A stretch of DNA of 64,000 nt from Clostridia bacterium (GTDB taxonomy: Bacteria; Bacillota_A; Clostridia; Christensenellales; Aristaeellaceae). A program made the position numbers and the translations under genes. Shown here piece by piece: positions 50,104 to 59,154 of this stretch (position 1 is the first letter of the stretch; each line of letters begins with the position of its first letter). The stretch spans positions 5,338 through 69,337 of the forward strand of contig JAFQEB010000014.1 in the NCBI GenBank assembly GCA_017399225.1, in the 5' to 3' direction. The notes under the pieces were generated by a model, which saw only the letters and a list, made by a program, of their open reading frames with translations, searched no databases and was not told the origin of the DNA.

Positions 50104-50478
50104 ATGCGTACCTATAACATCACTGTCAATGGTCAGACCTATGTTGTGGACGTCGAGGAAGTCGGCGCTCCTGCTCCCGCTGCTGCCCCCGTGGCCGCTG
50201 CTCCCGTGGCTGCTCCTGCCGCCGCTCCCGCTCCTGCTGCTGCCCCTGCCGCTCCCGTGGCCGGCGGTGACTCCGTGAAGGCTCCCATGCCCGGCACCAT
50301 CCTGGACGTCAAGGTCGCTGCCGGCCAGAAGGTCAACGCCGGCGACGTGCTGTGCGTGCTGGAAGCCATGAAGATGGAGAACGAGATCCCTGCCCCCAAG
50401 GCCGGCACCGTTGCTCAGGTTGTCGTGTCCAAGGGCGCTTCTGTCAACGCTGGCGACGTGCTGGTCGTTCTGGCGTAA
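50104..50478 (+). CDS. Biotin carboxyl carrier protein of the decarboxylase
   Basis: 124 residues behind AAGGAGG. An N-terminal strand ([18 protein letters not shown]), an Ala/Pro swivel linker (residues 22-54) and a biotinyl domain with EAMKMEN, Lys90 being the biotin site. It shuttles the carboxyl group from the carboxyltransferase to the Na+-pumping beta subunit. In many bacteria this domain is fused to the alpha subunit; here it is separate. Confidence 0.96.
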   Translation: MRTYNITVNGQTYVVDVEEVGAPAPAAAPVAAAPVAAPAAAPAPAAAPAAPVAGGDSVKAPMPGTILDVKVAAGQKVNAGDVLCVLEAMKMENEIPAPKAGTVAQVVVSKGASVNAGDVLVVLA

Positions 50479-50560
50479 TCGTATTTCGGCATAGAACCGC
50501 GGCGGCGCATGTCCGCTGCGCAAACCTATCAAAAATACAGACAGAAAGTGAGTTGATACC

Positions 50561-52045
50561 ATGCAGTTTATCACTGATGCACTGGCTGGCCTCTGGGAAA
50601 CTTCCGGTGTCTTCTTCTTCCTGCAGGATCCCAAGGCGCTGATCATGGTCGGCGTGGCCTGTGTGCTGCTGTACCTGGCTATCGTCAAGCAGTTCGAGCC
50701 CCTGCTCCTGCTGCCCATCGCCTTCGGTATGCTGCTGACCAACCTGCTGGGCAGCGAGGTTTTCCATGAGGAGCTCTTCGCCGGCGGCCACGTCAACTGG
50801 GGCCTGTTCGGCGGCGCTGCCATGCTGGACGGCAACCAGATCACCGACCTGGCGGCCTACTGGGTCAATGCGGCCGGCAACATCTTCACCGTCAGCGGCA
50901 ATGAGCTGGTCGGCCACTTCGTCAACGCTGTGGCCATGCCTGAAGGCAAGAACATGATCATGCTGGCCGATGCGCTGGAGATCCTCAAGGCCAACGGCAA
51001 TGCGGCCTCCATCGTGCTGGAGGGCACCTACTACCTGGAGGGCTCTGCGGTGCTCAATGCCCTGGGCCAGACCATCGCCACCGAGGGCGGCAAGTACGTC
51101 TCCGGCGGTCTGCTGGACTACCTGTACCTGGGCGTCAAGCTGGGCATCTACCCCTGCCTGATCTTCATGGGCGTTGGCGCGGGCACCGACTTCGGTCCCC
51201 TCATCTCCAACCCCAAGACCCTGCTGCTGGGCGCTGCTGCGCAGCTGGGCATCTTCGCGACCTTCATCTTCGCTCATGCCATCCTGCCGCTGCTCGGCCT
51301 GCCTGGCTTTGACGTGAAGGAAGCCTCTTCCATCGCCATCATCGGCGGCGCGGACGGCCCCACGGCCATCTGGCTGACCGGTAAGCTGGCGCCCCATCTG
51401 CTGGGCCCGATCGCGGTTGCGGCCTACTCCTACATGGCGCTGGTGCCTGTCATCCAGCCCCCGATCATGCGTGCCCTGACCACCAAGAAGGAACGCGAGA
51501 TCGTTATGGAGCAGCTCAAGCCTGCCACCAAGACCCAGAAGATCCTGTTCCCCATCGTCGTCACCATCCTGGTCTCCCTTTTGCTCCCCTCTGCCGCTGC
51601 GCTGGTCGGCTGCCTGATGCTGGGCAACCTGGCCAAGGAATGCGGCGTGACCGAGCGTCTGAACAAGACGATGCAGAACGAGCTGATGAACATCGTCACC
51701 ATCTTCCTGGGCATCACAGTTGGCGCCACTGCCACCGCTTCCACCTTCCTGAAGATCGACACCCTGCTGATCATCGCCATGGGTATCGTTGCCTTCGGTA
51801 TGGGTACTGCCGGCGGCGTGCTGCTGGCCAAGGTCATGAACTGGATCTCCGGCGGCAAGATCAACCCGCTGATCGGCTCTGCCGGCGTGTCTGCGGTTCC
51901 CATGGCTGCCCGTGTGTCCCAGCGTGAGGGCCAGAAGGCCAACCCCGCCAACTTCCTGCTCATGCATGCCATGGGCCCCAACGTCGCTGGCGTTATCGGC
52001 TCTGCCATCGCGGCCGGCGTGCTGCTGTCCATGTTCGGCGGCTAA
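50561..52045 (+). CDS. Na+-translocating decarboxylase beta subunit (OadB/MmdB type), with insertion
   Basis: 494 residues; typical OadB is 375-435. It decarboxylates carboxybiotin and pumps Na+ out. Conserved blocks are LLPIAFGMLLTNL, GIYPCLIFMGVGAGTDFGPLISNPKTLLLGAAAQ (catalytic Asp near residue 210), SIAIIGGADGPTAIW and MHAMGPNVAGVIGSA. Between residues about 62 and 183 it carries a soluble-looking stretch of about 120 residues where most relatives have only 20-40. About ten membrane helices are predicted otherwise. Confidence 0.93.
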   Translation: MQFITDALAGLWETSGVFFFLQDPKALIMVGVACVLLYLAIVKQFEPLLLLPIAFGMLLTNLLGSEVFHEELFAGGHVNWGLFGGAAMLDGNQITDLAAYWVNAAGNIFTVSGNELVGHFVNAVAMPEGKNMIMLADALEILKANGNAASIVLEGTYYLEGSAVLNALGQTIATEGGKYVSGGLLDYLYLGVKLGIYPCLIFMGVGAGTDFGPLISNPKTLLLGAAAQLGIFATFIFAHAILPLLGLPGFDVKEASSIAIIGGADGPTAIWLTGKLAPHLLGPIAVAAYSYMALVPVIQPPIMRALTTKKEREIVMEQLKPATKTQKILFPIVVTILVSLLLPSAAALVGCLMLGNLAKECGVTERLNKTMQNELMNIVTIFLGITVGATATASTFLKIDTLLIIAMGIVAFGMGTAGGVLLAKVMNWISGGKINPLIGSAGVSAVPMAARVSQREGQKANPANFLLMHAMGPNVAGVIGSAIAAGVLLSMFGG

Positions 52046-52069
52046 TTGTGACTGGAGGAAATAGTAATT

Positions 52070-53470
52070 ATGGCCAAGTTCAATATTACCGATACTGTCC
52101 TGCGTGACGGCCATCAGTCTCAGGCTGCCACCCGCATGACGACGGCTGAAATGCTGCCCGCCTGCGAAATGCTGGACAAGGTCGGCTATTACTCCCTGGA
52201 GTGCTGGGGCGGCGCCACCTACGACAGCTGCCTGCGCTTCCTGAACGAGGATCCCTGGGAGCGCCTGCGCAAGCTGCGCAAGGCCCTGCCCAACACCAAG
52301 CTGCAGATGCTGCTGCGCGGCCAGAACCTGCTGGGCTACCGCCCCTACGCTGATGACGTGGTCGATGCTTTCGTCAAGAAGGCCATCGAGAACGGCATCG
52401 ACATCATCCGCTGCTTCGACGCCCTGAACGATCTGCGCAACATGCAGACCGCCGTCAAGGCCACCAAGAAGTACGGCGGCATTGCCGAGATCGCCCTGTC
52501 CTACACCGAGTCTCCCGTGCACAACGAGGATTACTTCGTTGCGCTGGCCAAGGAGATCGAGGCCATGGGCGCGGACATGATCTGCATCAAGGACATGGCG
52601 AACCTGCTGCTGCCCTACAAGGCCTACAGCCTTGTCAAGCGCCTGAAGGCCGCCACCAAGCTGCCCATCGTGCTGCACACCCACAACACCACCGGCACCG
52701 GCGACATGGTGCTGATGAAGGCCATCGAGGCCGGCGTGGACGTGGTGGATACCTGTCTGTCCCCCCTGGGCAGCGGTACCTCCCAGCCCGCCACCGAGAC
52801 CCTGGTGGCCACCATGGCTGGCACCGAGTACGACACCGGCATCGACCTGAACCTGCTGGCCAAGCTGGCGGAGTACTTCCGCGGCGTGGCGGATCGCCTG
52901 ACCAAGGATGGCTGGCGCGATCCCTCCCGCGTGCTGGGCGTGGACGTCAAGACCCTGCAGTACCAGGTTCCCGGCGGTATGCTGTCCAACCTGATCGGTC
53001 AGCTGAAGCAGGCCAACGCCATGGACAAGTACTACGACGTGCTGGCTGAGGTGCCCGTCGTCCGCAAGGACTTCGGCTATCCGCCCCTGGTCACCCCCAC
53101 CTCTCAGATCGTCGGCACCCAGGCCGTTATGAACGTGCTGGGCGGCGAGAAGTACAAGATGGTGCCCAAGGAGTCCAAGGATCTGCTGGCCGGCCGCTAC
53201 GGCAAGCTGCCCGCTGAGGTCAACGAGGACGTGCGCAAGAAGTGCATCGGCGACACCCCGGTGATCACCCACCGCTACGCCGACGACCTCGCGCCTGAGA
53301 TGGACACCCTGCGCGAGGAAGTGAAGGCCAACGGCTGGTACACCTGCGAGGAGGACGTGCTGAGCTACGCCCTGTTCCCCAAGGTGGCCCCGAAGTTCTT
53401 CGAGTACCGCGCTGCCCACTCCTTCAATGTCGATACCAACGGCATTGAGATGGGCGAGGCGACCCTGTAA
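52070..53470 (+). CDS. Decarboxylase carboxyltransferase subunit (oxaloacetate decarboxylase alpha/PycB type)
   Basis: 466 residues with a DRE-TIM barrel: TDTVLRDGHQSQAATRM at the N-terminus, the carbamylated Lys in CIKDMANLL (near residue 172), and metal-binding His in LHTHNTTGTGDM. The C-terminal PYC_OADA part has GVDVKTLQYQVPGGMLSNL. It transfers a carboxyl from a 2-oxoacid, most simply oxaloacetate, to biotin. The biotin domain is encoded separately two genes upstream. Substrate could also be another 2-oxoacid or malonyl-type compound. Confidence 0.93.
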   Translation: MAKFNITDTVLRDGHQSQAATRMTTAEMLPACEMLDKVGYYSLECWGGATYDSCLRFLNEDPWERLRKLRKALPNTKLQMLLRGQNLLGYRPYADDVVDAFVKKAIENGIDIIRCFDALNDLRNMQTAVKATKKYGGIAEIALSYTESPVHNEDYFVALAKEIEAMGADMICIKDMANLLLPYKAYSLVKRLKAATKLPIVLHTHNTTGTGDMVLMKAIEAGVDVVDTCLSPLGSGTSQPATETLVATMAGTEYDTGIDLNLLAKLAEYFRGVADRLTKDGWRDPSRVLGVDVKTLQYQVPGGMLSNLIGQLKQANAMDKYYDVLAEVPVVRKDFGYPPLVTPTSQIVGTQAVMNVLGGEKYKMVPKESKDLLAGRYGKLPAEVNEDVRKKCIGDTPVITHRYADDLAPEMDTLREEVKANGWYTCEEDVLSYALFPKVAPKFFEYRAAHSFNVDTNGIEMGEATL

Positions 53471-53480
53471 GTACATAACG

Positions 53481-53514
53481 ATGCCCTCTCCGGTAAACGG
53501 GGAGGGCATTTTCC
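53481..53514 (+). terminator. Terminator of the decarboxylase operon
   Basis: An 11-bp stem ATGCCCTCTCC/GGGGAGGGCAT followed by TTTT. Confidence 0.85.
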
Positions 53515-53522
53515 AAGCACGC

Positions 53523-53563
53523 AAAAAGGCGGCGCATCCATTCAAAGAGATGCGCCGCTTTAC
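53523..53563 (-). terminator. Terminator of the gene at 53585
   Basis: Minus-strand stem AAAGCGGCGCATC / GATGCGCCGCCTTTTT with an 10-nt loop. Confidence 0.85.
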
Positions 53564-53584
53564 TTTATGCAGTTTGTCGGGCTC

Positions 53585-53926
53585 TTACTCCCAGTCACAG
53601 AGCCCCTTGCTCTCCAGATACGCCTGCTGGTGATCCATGTAGTCATCCACCAGCGCAGCAACCTTCACGGCCTGCTCAGGGGTCAGCTTGTTCGCAGCCA
53701 CGATGGCTTCGACCATGTACTCAAAGGCGTCGTCGTCCTCGTAGAACTCGTCGCCTGCGTTGCCCTCAGCGTCCAGCACACCGGACTTGTGCATGAAGTC
53801 CATGTCAGCGTCGATGGCCTGGGAGATCAGCGTTTCGATCATCCCGGCAAGCTCCTTGTGATCCTTGGCAGGGATGCGCTTGACGATGAATGCCAGCGCC
53901 TCCTGCTTGTCATAACCGTTCATCAT
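53585..53926 (-). CDS. Small acidic protein, unknown
   Basis: 113 residues (GGAGG 8 nt before ATG 53926; a second ATG follows at once). It is helical and acidic (AGDEFYEDDDAFEYMVEAIV) with a Cys and Trp near the end (LESKGLCDWE). No motif is recognised. It follows the SpoU methyltransferase on the same strand after a short AT-rich tandem repeat. Confidence 0.75.
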   Translation of the reverse strand: MMNGYDKQEALAFIVKRIPAKDHKELAGMIETLISQAIDADMDFMHKSGVLDAEGNAGDEFYEDDDAFEYMVEAIVAANKLTPEQAVKVAALVDDYMDHQQAYLESKGLCDWE

Positions 53927-53951
53927 GAGAAATTTCCTCCGTCAATTTCTC

Positions 53952-53987
53952 AAATTCGGAATTCGGAATGCGGAATTCGGAATTTGG
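53952..53987. repeat. Short AT-rich tandem repeat
   Basis: Four copies of an 8-9 bp unit close to ATTCGGAAT (ATTCGGA, ATTCGGAATGCGGA, ATTCGGAAT). It lies between the SpoU gene and the acidic protein gene and contains two EcoRI-like GAATTC palindromes. Confidence 0.7.
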
Positions 53988-54001
53988 TATGTGATGCAGT
54001 A

Positions 54002-54832
54002 TTACCTGTGACCGTCGAAGTCCCGCTGACGGGCGATTTCGTACAGGCAGATGCTGGCCGCGCAGCCCACGTTCAGGCTGCTCGCTGCGCCGTAGATGGG
54101 GATGCGCAGCAGCAGATCGCAGGCTTCCTTCCAGGCCTTGGACATGCCGAAGGTCTCGTTGCCAACGATCAGCACCGTCGGGCGGGAGAAGTCTGCCTCG
54201 TGGAAGCACATCGTGCCCTTGGCGCTGGTGCCCGCAATTTGAAAATCACCCAGGCTGCGGATGAATTCCACCGCCGTCTCGCAGCTGTTCAGCGCCAGAA
54301 CCGGCAGATGGAACACCGTACCGATGCTGGCCCGGATGCACTGCGTGTCGTAGTGATCCGCCGCATGACCGGTCATCAGCACGCCGCAGGCCCCAAAGGC
54401 GTCCGCCGAACGGATGATGGTACCCAGGTTGCCGGGGGAGGTGGGGCGGTCGCAAAGTACCAGCAGGGGAGTCTGAGATCTCCTTACCGCAGCCCGCAGA
54501 CGAGCCTCCGCGTCCGTGCGCTGCTGCAGGATGCACTCCAGCTCGCAGGGGTTCTCCCGGTCGCTGAGCTCTGCCAGCAGCGCCGCCGGCATGGGGTGCA
54601 GCACCTGTGGGTTTGCCCTGCGGATCATGTCCTCCGCCCAGCCGGAGAGGCGCTTGTCCTCCGCATAGGCGATGGACTCAAAGCGCTCGCCGCCGGCGAT
54701 GGCCTGCTCCACGGGATGCACGCCCTCCAGGAAGTAAAGCTTCATGTGCGTGCGCTTCTCCCGGTTGCGGCGAAGGGTCTCATACAGCTGGAAGGCGTCG
54801 TTCCTGCTGCGGATGGGACGAACTTGGGGCAT
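54002..54832 (-). CDS. TrmH/SpoU-family RNA methyltransferase
   Basis: 276 residues. The SPOUT knot motifs are LVLCDRPTSPGNLGTIIRSADAFGA, VLIVGNETFGMS and IPIYGAASSLNVGCAASICLYE. The N-terminal 100 residues form the substrate-binding domain. Such enzymes 2'-O-methylate rRNA or tRNA; the target cannot be told. The ATG is 54832; an inner Met at residue 30 is less likely. Confidence 0.93.
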   Translation of the reverse strand: MPQVRPIRSRNDAFQLYETLRRNREKRTHMKLYFLEGVHPVEQAIAGGERFESIAYAEDKRLSGWAEDMIRRANPQVLHPMPAALLAELSDRENPCELECILQQRTDAEARLRAAVRRSQTPLLVLCDRPTSPGNLGTIIRSADAFGACGVLMTGHAADHYDTQCIRASIGTVFHLPVLALNSCETAVEFIRSLGDFQIAGTSAKGTMCFHEADFSRPTVLIVGNETFGMSKAWKEACDLLLRIPIYGAASSLNVGCAASICLYEIARQRDFDGHR

Positions 54833-54882
54833 AGTGGCCTCCTAACATATTCCCAGTCAACACGCGCGTATTGCCGAAACGA

Positions 54883-54960
54883 AGACGCGCGACTCGATCG
54901 CGAAAAGGGTGTCGAGAGGGTCGAAGACCCTTCGCGGGAGTCCAGAGGGCAGAGCCCTTT
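54883..54960 (-). repeat. GC-rich intergenic repeat, copy 2
   Basis: On the minus strand: AAAGGGCTCTGCCCTCTGG hairpin, CTCCCGCGAAGGGTCTTCG, a GGGTC/GACCC hairpin, then TTTTCGCGATCGAGTCGCGC. Same order as the repeat at 1257-1316 and same end as near 21290. It fills the space between pepF and the SpoU gene and may also act as pepF terminator. Confidence 0.6.
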
Positions 54961-54962
54961 GG

Positions 54963-56753
54963 TTAATTGAGCGCTGCCTTGAACTGCTCCAGGGTCTCCT
55001 TGAAGACCTTCATGGCCGCACGGATGGGCTCGGGCTTGGACATGTCGATGCCCGCCAGCTTCAGGGCCTCAATGGGCGGCACGGAGCAGCCGGCGCTGAG
55101 GAACTTGCGGTAATCCGCCACAGCGGGCGCGCCCTCGTTCAGGATGCGCTCGGACAGGGAGACCGCCGCGCACAGGCCGGTGGCGTACACATACACATAG
55201 AAGCTGCGGTAGAAGTGGGGGATGCGCAGCCATTCGTTGCCGATCAGCTCGTCCGCCTCGCACACGCCGCCGTAGTAGAGCTTGTTCAGGTCGTAGTACA
55301 CCTTGGTCAGGGATTCGCGGGTGAGGGGCTGTCCCTGCTCGGCCATGGTGTGGGCGATGTACTCGAACTCGGCAAACATGGTCTGGCGGAACACCGTGGT
55401 GCGGAACTGCTCCAGGAAGTGGTTCAGCAGGAAGGCCTGGGCCTTCTTGTCGCCCTTGAACTGCTCCAGCAGATAGCGCATCATGACGGCCTCGTTGCAG
55501 GTAGAGGCAACCTCAGCCACGAACAGGCTGTAATCGCTCTTGGCGGTGGGCTGGTTCATGTTGGAGTAGTAGGAGTGCATGGAGTGGCCCAGCTCATGGG
55601 CGATGGTGAAGGTGTCGTCCAGGTTGTCGTTGTGGTTGAGCAGCACATAGGGATGCACGTCGCGCAGGCCGCCGGAGGAGAATGCGCCGGAGGACTTGCC
55701 CTCGGTGGGATATACGTCGATCCAGCCGCCCACGCGGGCCTCGCGCAGCTTGTTCAGATAGTCCTCGCCCATGGGCACCAGACCCTCCAGCACCATGTCG
55801 AAGGCCTTGTCATAGGGCAGATCCATCTTGAAATCGCTGACCATGGAGGTGTACAGGTCATACATGTGCAGCTCGTCCACCTTCAGGGTATCCTTGCGCA
55901 GGGCCAGGTACTCGTTGAGGGTGGGGATGGCCTCGTGGATGACGCTGATCAGGTTATCGTAGACTTCCTCGGGGATCTGAAGGGGCTCCATCTTGGCCGC
56001 GCGGCAGGAGGAGAACTTGCGGGCCTGGGCATTGAAGACGTCCTTCTGCACATTGGCGGCGTAGGTGGCGGCGATGGTGTTGGCAAATTTGCCGTAGGTG
56101 CCCATGATGCCCTCGAAGCCCTGTTTGCGCACGTCGCGGTTTTCATCGCGGATAAAGGCGGAGTAGGTGCCTTCGGTCAGGCCACGGGCGGTGCCGTCAG
56201 GCATGATGACGTCCGGGAACTTCATGTCCACGTCGGTCAGCATGGAGAAGATGTTTTCCGGCGCCTGGGCCAGCTGACCCATCATGGCGACGAGCTTCTC
56301 CTGCTCCTTGGGCAGGGCATGGGCCTTCTGGCGCAGCAGATCAAGAATGTAGGTATCATAATCCTTCATTTCCGGATCGTCTGCGATCTCCTGCAGGGCA
56401 GACTCGTCCATCGCCAGCAGCTCGGGCTCCATGAAGGCCATCATGGTCTGGGCCTGCACGGCGGTCTGCATCAGGCGGGCCTTCAGGGACTGGGCCACAG
56501 GGTCGCCGTTGTCCGTTTCCTTGCGCAGGAAGGCGTAGGAGAACACGGGTGCGATCTTTTCATCCAGGGCGAAGTACTCACGGATGACCTTGCGGGGATC
56601 CTCGGCCACCTTGCCGTCATAGCCGGCGAAGGCCTTCACTTCCTCCATAACGGCGGCCATGGCGGCCTCCCATGCTTCATCGTTCGGGAAAATGTGGGTC
56701 AGATCCCACTTGTACTGAGGCGCTACGTCCTCACGGCGGCGGATATCAGCCAT
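54963..56753 (-). CDS. pepF: Oligoendopeptidase F
   Basis: 596 residues, the usual size of M3 family PepF. The zinc site is TIAHELGHSMHSYYS with the third ligand Glu in VAEVASTCNEAVM. It degrades oligopeptides of about 7-17 residues in the cytoplasm. It has its own promoter (TTGCAT-17-TACAAT) and ends at the intergenic repeat. Confidence 0.96.
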   Translation of the reverse strand: MADIRRREDVAPQYKWDLTHIFPNDEAWEAAMAAVMEEVKAFAGYDGKVAEDPRKVIREYFALDEKIAPVFSYAFLRKETDNGDPVAQSLKARLMQTAVQAQTMMAFMEPELLAMDESALQEIADDPEMKDYDTYILDLLRQKAHALPKEQEKLVAMMGQLAQAPENIFSMLTDVDMKFPDVIMPDGTARGLTEGTYSAFIRDENRDVRKQGFEGIMGTYGKFANTIAATYAANVQKDVFNAQARKFSSCRAAKMEPLQIPEEVYDNLISVIHEAIPTLNEYLALRKDTLKVDELHMYDLYTSMVSDFKMDLPYDKAFDMVLEGLVPMGEDYLNKLREARVGGWIDVYPTEGKSSGAFSSGGLRDVHPYVLLNHNDNLDDTFTIAHELGHSMHSYYSNMNQPTAKSDYSLFVAEVASTCNEAVMMRYLLEQFKGDKKAQAFLLNHFLEQFRTTVFRQTMFAEFEYIAHTMAEQGQPLTRESLTKVYYDLNKLYYGGVCEADELIGNEWLRIPHFYRSFYVYVYATGLCAAVSLSERILNEGAPAVADYRKFLSAGCSVPPIEALKLAGIDMSKPEPIRAAMKVFKETLEQFKAALN

Positions 56754-56802
56754 ATATGCGTCCTTCTTTCTTCCGCTTGGGGCGGATCATTTTCTTCTCC
56801 CT

Positions 56803-56831
56803 ATTGTAGTATATTTCCGGGCAAAATGCAA
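56803..56831 (-). promoter_or_regulatory. Promoter for pepF
   Basis: Minus-strand TTGCAT (56826-56831), 17-nt spacer, TACAAT (56803-56808). The -35 lies inside the topB terminator. Confidence 0.7.
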
Positions 56832-56861
56832 GCCGGAGGCGTGTTTCCTCCGGCCTGCATT
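56823..56861 (-). terminator. Terminator of topB
   Basis: Minus-strand stem ATGCAGGCCGGAGG / CCTCCGGCTTGCAT (one mismatch) followed by TTTTG; it overlaps the topB stop codon region. Confidence 0.8.
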
Positions 56862-59046
56862 ATTTCTTTTCGTAAATGACGGAGCGTCTGGCCGTTGCCA
56901 TGTCCGATCCGTTGGGGAAGAAGGAGATGCTTTTCCCGTCCAGCATCACCACGCCCGTCGAGCCGCGCACGACCTGATTGGCGATGGCAAGCTGCACCAG
57001 CTTTGCGGAGAGCTCCGGGCCTCCGCCGCGGGTCAGGCAATCCTTCCAGAGCGTGAACTTGCACCCCTCTGCGCTGCGGGAGCAGAAGAAGCCCTTCGTG
57101 CCCTCCAGCACATTGCCCTCCTTGCAGACGGGGCATTTGCAGCCCTCCACCGGCGTGCCGCGGGCCACCAGCGTCTGGCTGCGCTTTTTGCGCCGGCCAT
57201 CATCCGGGAAGACCACATTGGCCCGGTTGTTGCGGGCGTAGTTCACCAGAAAGGTGGAGAACTTGCGGATGGAATCCATGAACTTCTCCGCGTCCTGCCG
57301 CCCGTCGGTGATCTGATCCAGCGCCAGCTCCCACCGGCCGGTCATCTCCGGCGAGGCGATCTCGCCCGGCATGATGGAAATCAGCTGCACGCCCTTATCC
57401 GTGGCGATGAGGTTCTTGCCCTTGCGTACGGCATAGCCAACCTGCAGCAGCCGCTCGATGATGCTGGCGCGGGTCGCCGGCGTACCGATGCCCATGCCTT
57501 TCATCTGCCGGGAGAGCTCCTCGTCCTCGATCTCGCGGCCTGCATGCTCCATTGCGGCAAGGAGGGAGGCGTCGTTATGCTGAGCCGGAGGCTTCGTCTT
57601 GTCTTCCTTCACCTCGGCCTTGACGACGGTGCGGGCGTCGCCGGGGGCAAGGGGAGGCAGGGCCACCTCATCCTCCTCGGCGGCTTTCTTTTTTGTGCCC
57701 TTCGCTTTGGGCGGATTGGCCAGGGGCGCGACGTCCCGCCAACCGTTGATGAGCACCACGCGCCCGTTGGTGCGGAAGCGGTGCCGCTTGTCGTTTGTTG
57801 CGACCTCGGTGATGACCTTTGTGGCGTCATACTCGCACCAGGGGTAAAAGGCAGCCAGCATTCGCCGGGCGATCATATCGTAGAGCTGCCGTTCATCCTC
57901 GGAGAAGCTGTCCGGGTTTACCCGCTGTGCGGTGGGGATGATGGCATGGTGATCGGTCACCTTGGTCTCGTCCACCGTGCGCTTGCTGACGGGGAGCTTC
58001 CCGCCGGGCAGAGCTGCAGGAACCAGCGGCTGGTAGGCTGCCGGCAGCAGCTTCATCGTCTGCACCACCCGGGGGATCATATCCGGGGGCAGATACCGGC
58101 TGTCCGTTCGGGGATAGGTGATGGCCTTACGGCTCTCGTAGAGCGACTGGGCGGTTTTGAGGGTCTTGTCCGCGGTGAAGCCCAGCAGGCGGTTGGCGTC
58201 CCGCTGCAGGCTGGTCAGGTCGTACAGCTGGGGCGGCGCATCCTTTTTGCGCACCGTTTCCGCAGTGACGACGGTGCCGGTCTTGCCCTTCACATCACCT
58301 GCGATGGCCTTGGCTGCGTCGATCTTGGGGATGTGAGTGTCCGGCTCCAGCTTCTCGTGGAACCACACGCCCTTGTAATCGCCGAAATCCGCGGTGACGG
58401 TGGCATACTCCTCCGGCTTGAACTCCTCGATCTCCCTGCGCCGCTTAACGAGGATCGCCAGGGTCGGCGTCTGCACGCGGCCTACGGAAAGCAGGGTGTC
58501 ATACTTGAGCGTAAAGGCGCGGCTGGCGTTCATCCCCACCAGCCAGTCCGCCTGGGAACGGCACTGGGCGCTGCGGTAGAGGCCGTCATATTTTTCGCCC
58601 GGCTGGATCTTCCGGAAGCCTTCCTTGATGGCCTCGTCCGTCATGGAGGAGATCCACAGCCTATCAAAGGGCTTTTTGCACTTCGCCTTGGCGTAGATGT
58701 AGCGGAAGATCAATTCGCCCTCGCGCCCTGCGTCGGTCGCGCAGACGAGCCGATCGGTGTCCGCTGCGTTGATGAGCTCCTTGACCACCTTGTACTGGTC
58801 GTTCGACTGCCGGATGACCTTCAGCGGGATATCCTCGGGGAGGATCGGCAGGGTTTCGAACTGCCACTTCTTGTACTTTTCGTCCAGCTCGTCCGGCTCC
58901 ATCAGCGTTACCAGATGGCCCACGGCCCAGGTGACGACCCAGCTTTCGTTCATCAGGCAGCCCTGACCGCGCTGGCTGCAGCCGAGCACGCGGGCGATAT
59001 CGCGTCCGACGCTGGGCTTCTCTGCAATGACGACGGTGCGTCCCAT
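56860..59046 (-). CDS. topB: DNA topoisomerase III
   Basis: 728 residues from ATG 59046 (GGAGG 8 nt upstream). The TOPRIM domain has VVIAEKPSVGRDIA and CATDAGREGELIFRY; the active Tyr is in AITYPRTDSRYL. The C-terminus has a zinc-ribbon tail (CKCPVCKEGNVLE...CSRSAEGCKF). It decatenates DNA. An Ala/Lys linker near residue 450 (KAKGTKKKAAEEDEV) is unusual. Chromosomal and mobile-element copies occur in Clostridia; no mobile genes are near, so it looks chromosomal. Confidence 0.96.
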   Translation of the reverse strand: MGRTVVIAEKPSVGRDIARVLGCSQRGQGCLMNESWVVTWAVGHLVTLMEPDELDEKYKKWQFETLPILPEDIPLKVIRQSNDQYKVVKELINAADTDRLVCATDAGREGELIFRYIYAKAKCKKPFDRLWISSMTDEAIKEGFRKIQPGEKYDGLYRSAQCRSQADWLVGMNASRAFTLKYDTLLSVGRVQTPTLAILVKRRREIEEFKPEEYATVTADFGDYKGVWFHEKLEPDTHIPKIDAAKAIAGDVKGKTGTVVTAETVRKKDAPPQLYDLTSLQRDANRLLGFTADKTLKTAQSLYESRKAITYPRTDSRYLPPDMIPRVVQTMKLLPAAYQPLVPAALPGGKLPVSKRTVDETKVTDHHAIIPTAQRVNPDSFSEDERQLYDMIARRMLAAFYPWCEYDATKVITEVATNDKRHRFRTNGRVVLINGWRDVAPLANPPKAKGTKKKAAEEDEVALPPLAPGDARTVVKAEVKEDKTKPPAQHNDASLLAAMEHAGREIEDEELSRQMKGMGIGTPATRASIIERLLQVGYAVRKGKNLIATDKGVQLISIMPGEIASPEMTGRWELALDQITDGRQDAEKFMDSIRKFSTFLVNYARNNRANVVFPDDGRRKKRSQTLVARGTPVEGCKCPVCKEGNVLEGTKGFFCSRSAEGCKFTLWKDCLTRGGGPELSAKLVQLAIANQVVRGSTGVVMLDGKSISFFPNGSDMATARRSVIYEKK

Positions 59047-59082
59047 ACCGGCTGCCTCCTTTGCAAGCAAATGTCAGGTGGT

Positions 59083-59111
59083 ATTGTACCACGTTTGACG
59101 CAGCTTCGCAA
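59083..59111 (-). promoter_or_regulatory. Promoter for topB
   Basis: Minus-strand TTGCGA (59106-59111), 17-nt spacer, TACAAT (59083-59088). Confidence 0.7.
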
Positions 59112-59123
59112 GCATGGTATAAT
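59095..59123 (+). promoter_or_regulatory. Promoter for the pyruvyl-transferase-like gene
   Basis: TTGACG (59095-59100), 17-nt spacer, TATAAT (59118-59123). It overlaps the divergent topB promoter, so the two compete for polymerase. Confidence 0.8.
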
Positions 59124-59154
59124 TATCTCAGATCCCATGACATGAGGTGATAGC

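Noticed and set aside
50444..53545. 1033-codon minus-strand open frame
   Set aside because: Antisense to the decarboxylase beta and alpha genes, which have clear family motifs.
56860..59046. topB as a sign of an integrative conjugative element
   Set aside because: No relaxase, T4SS, integrase or recombinase gene lies around it; it has ordinary chromosomal neighbours.
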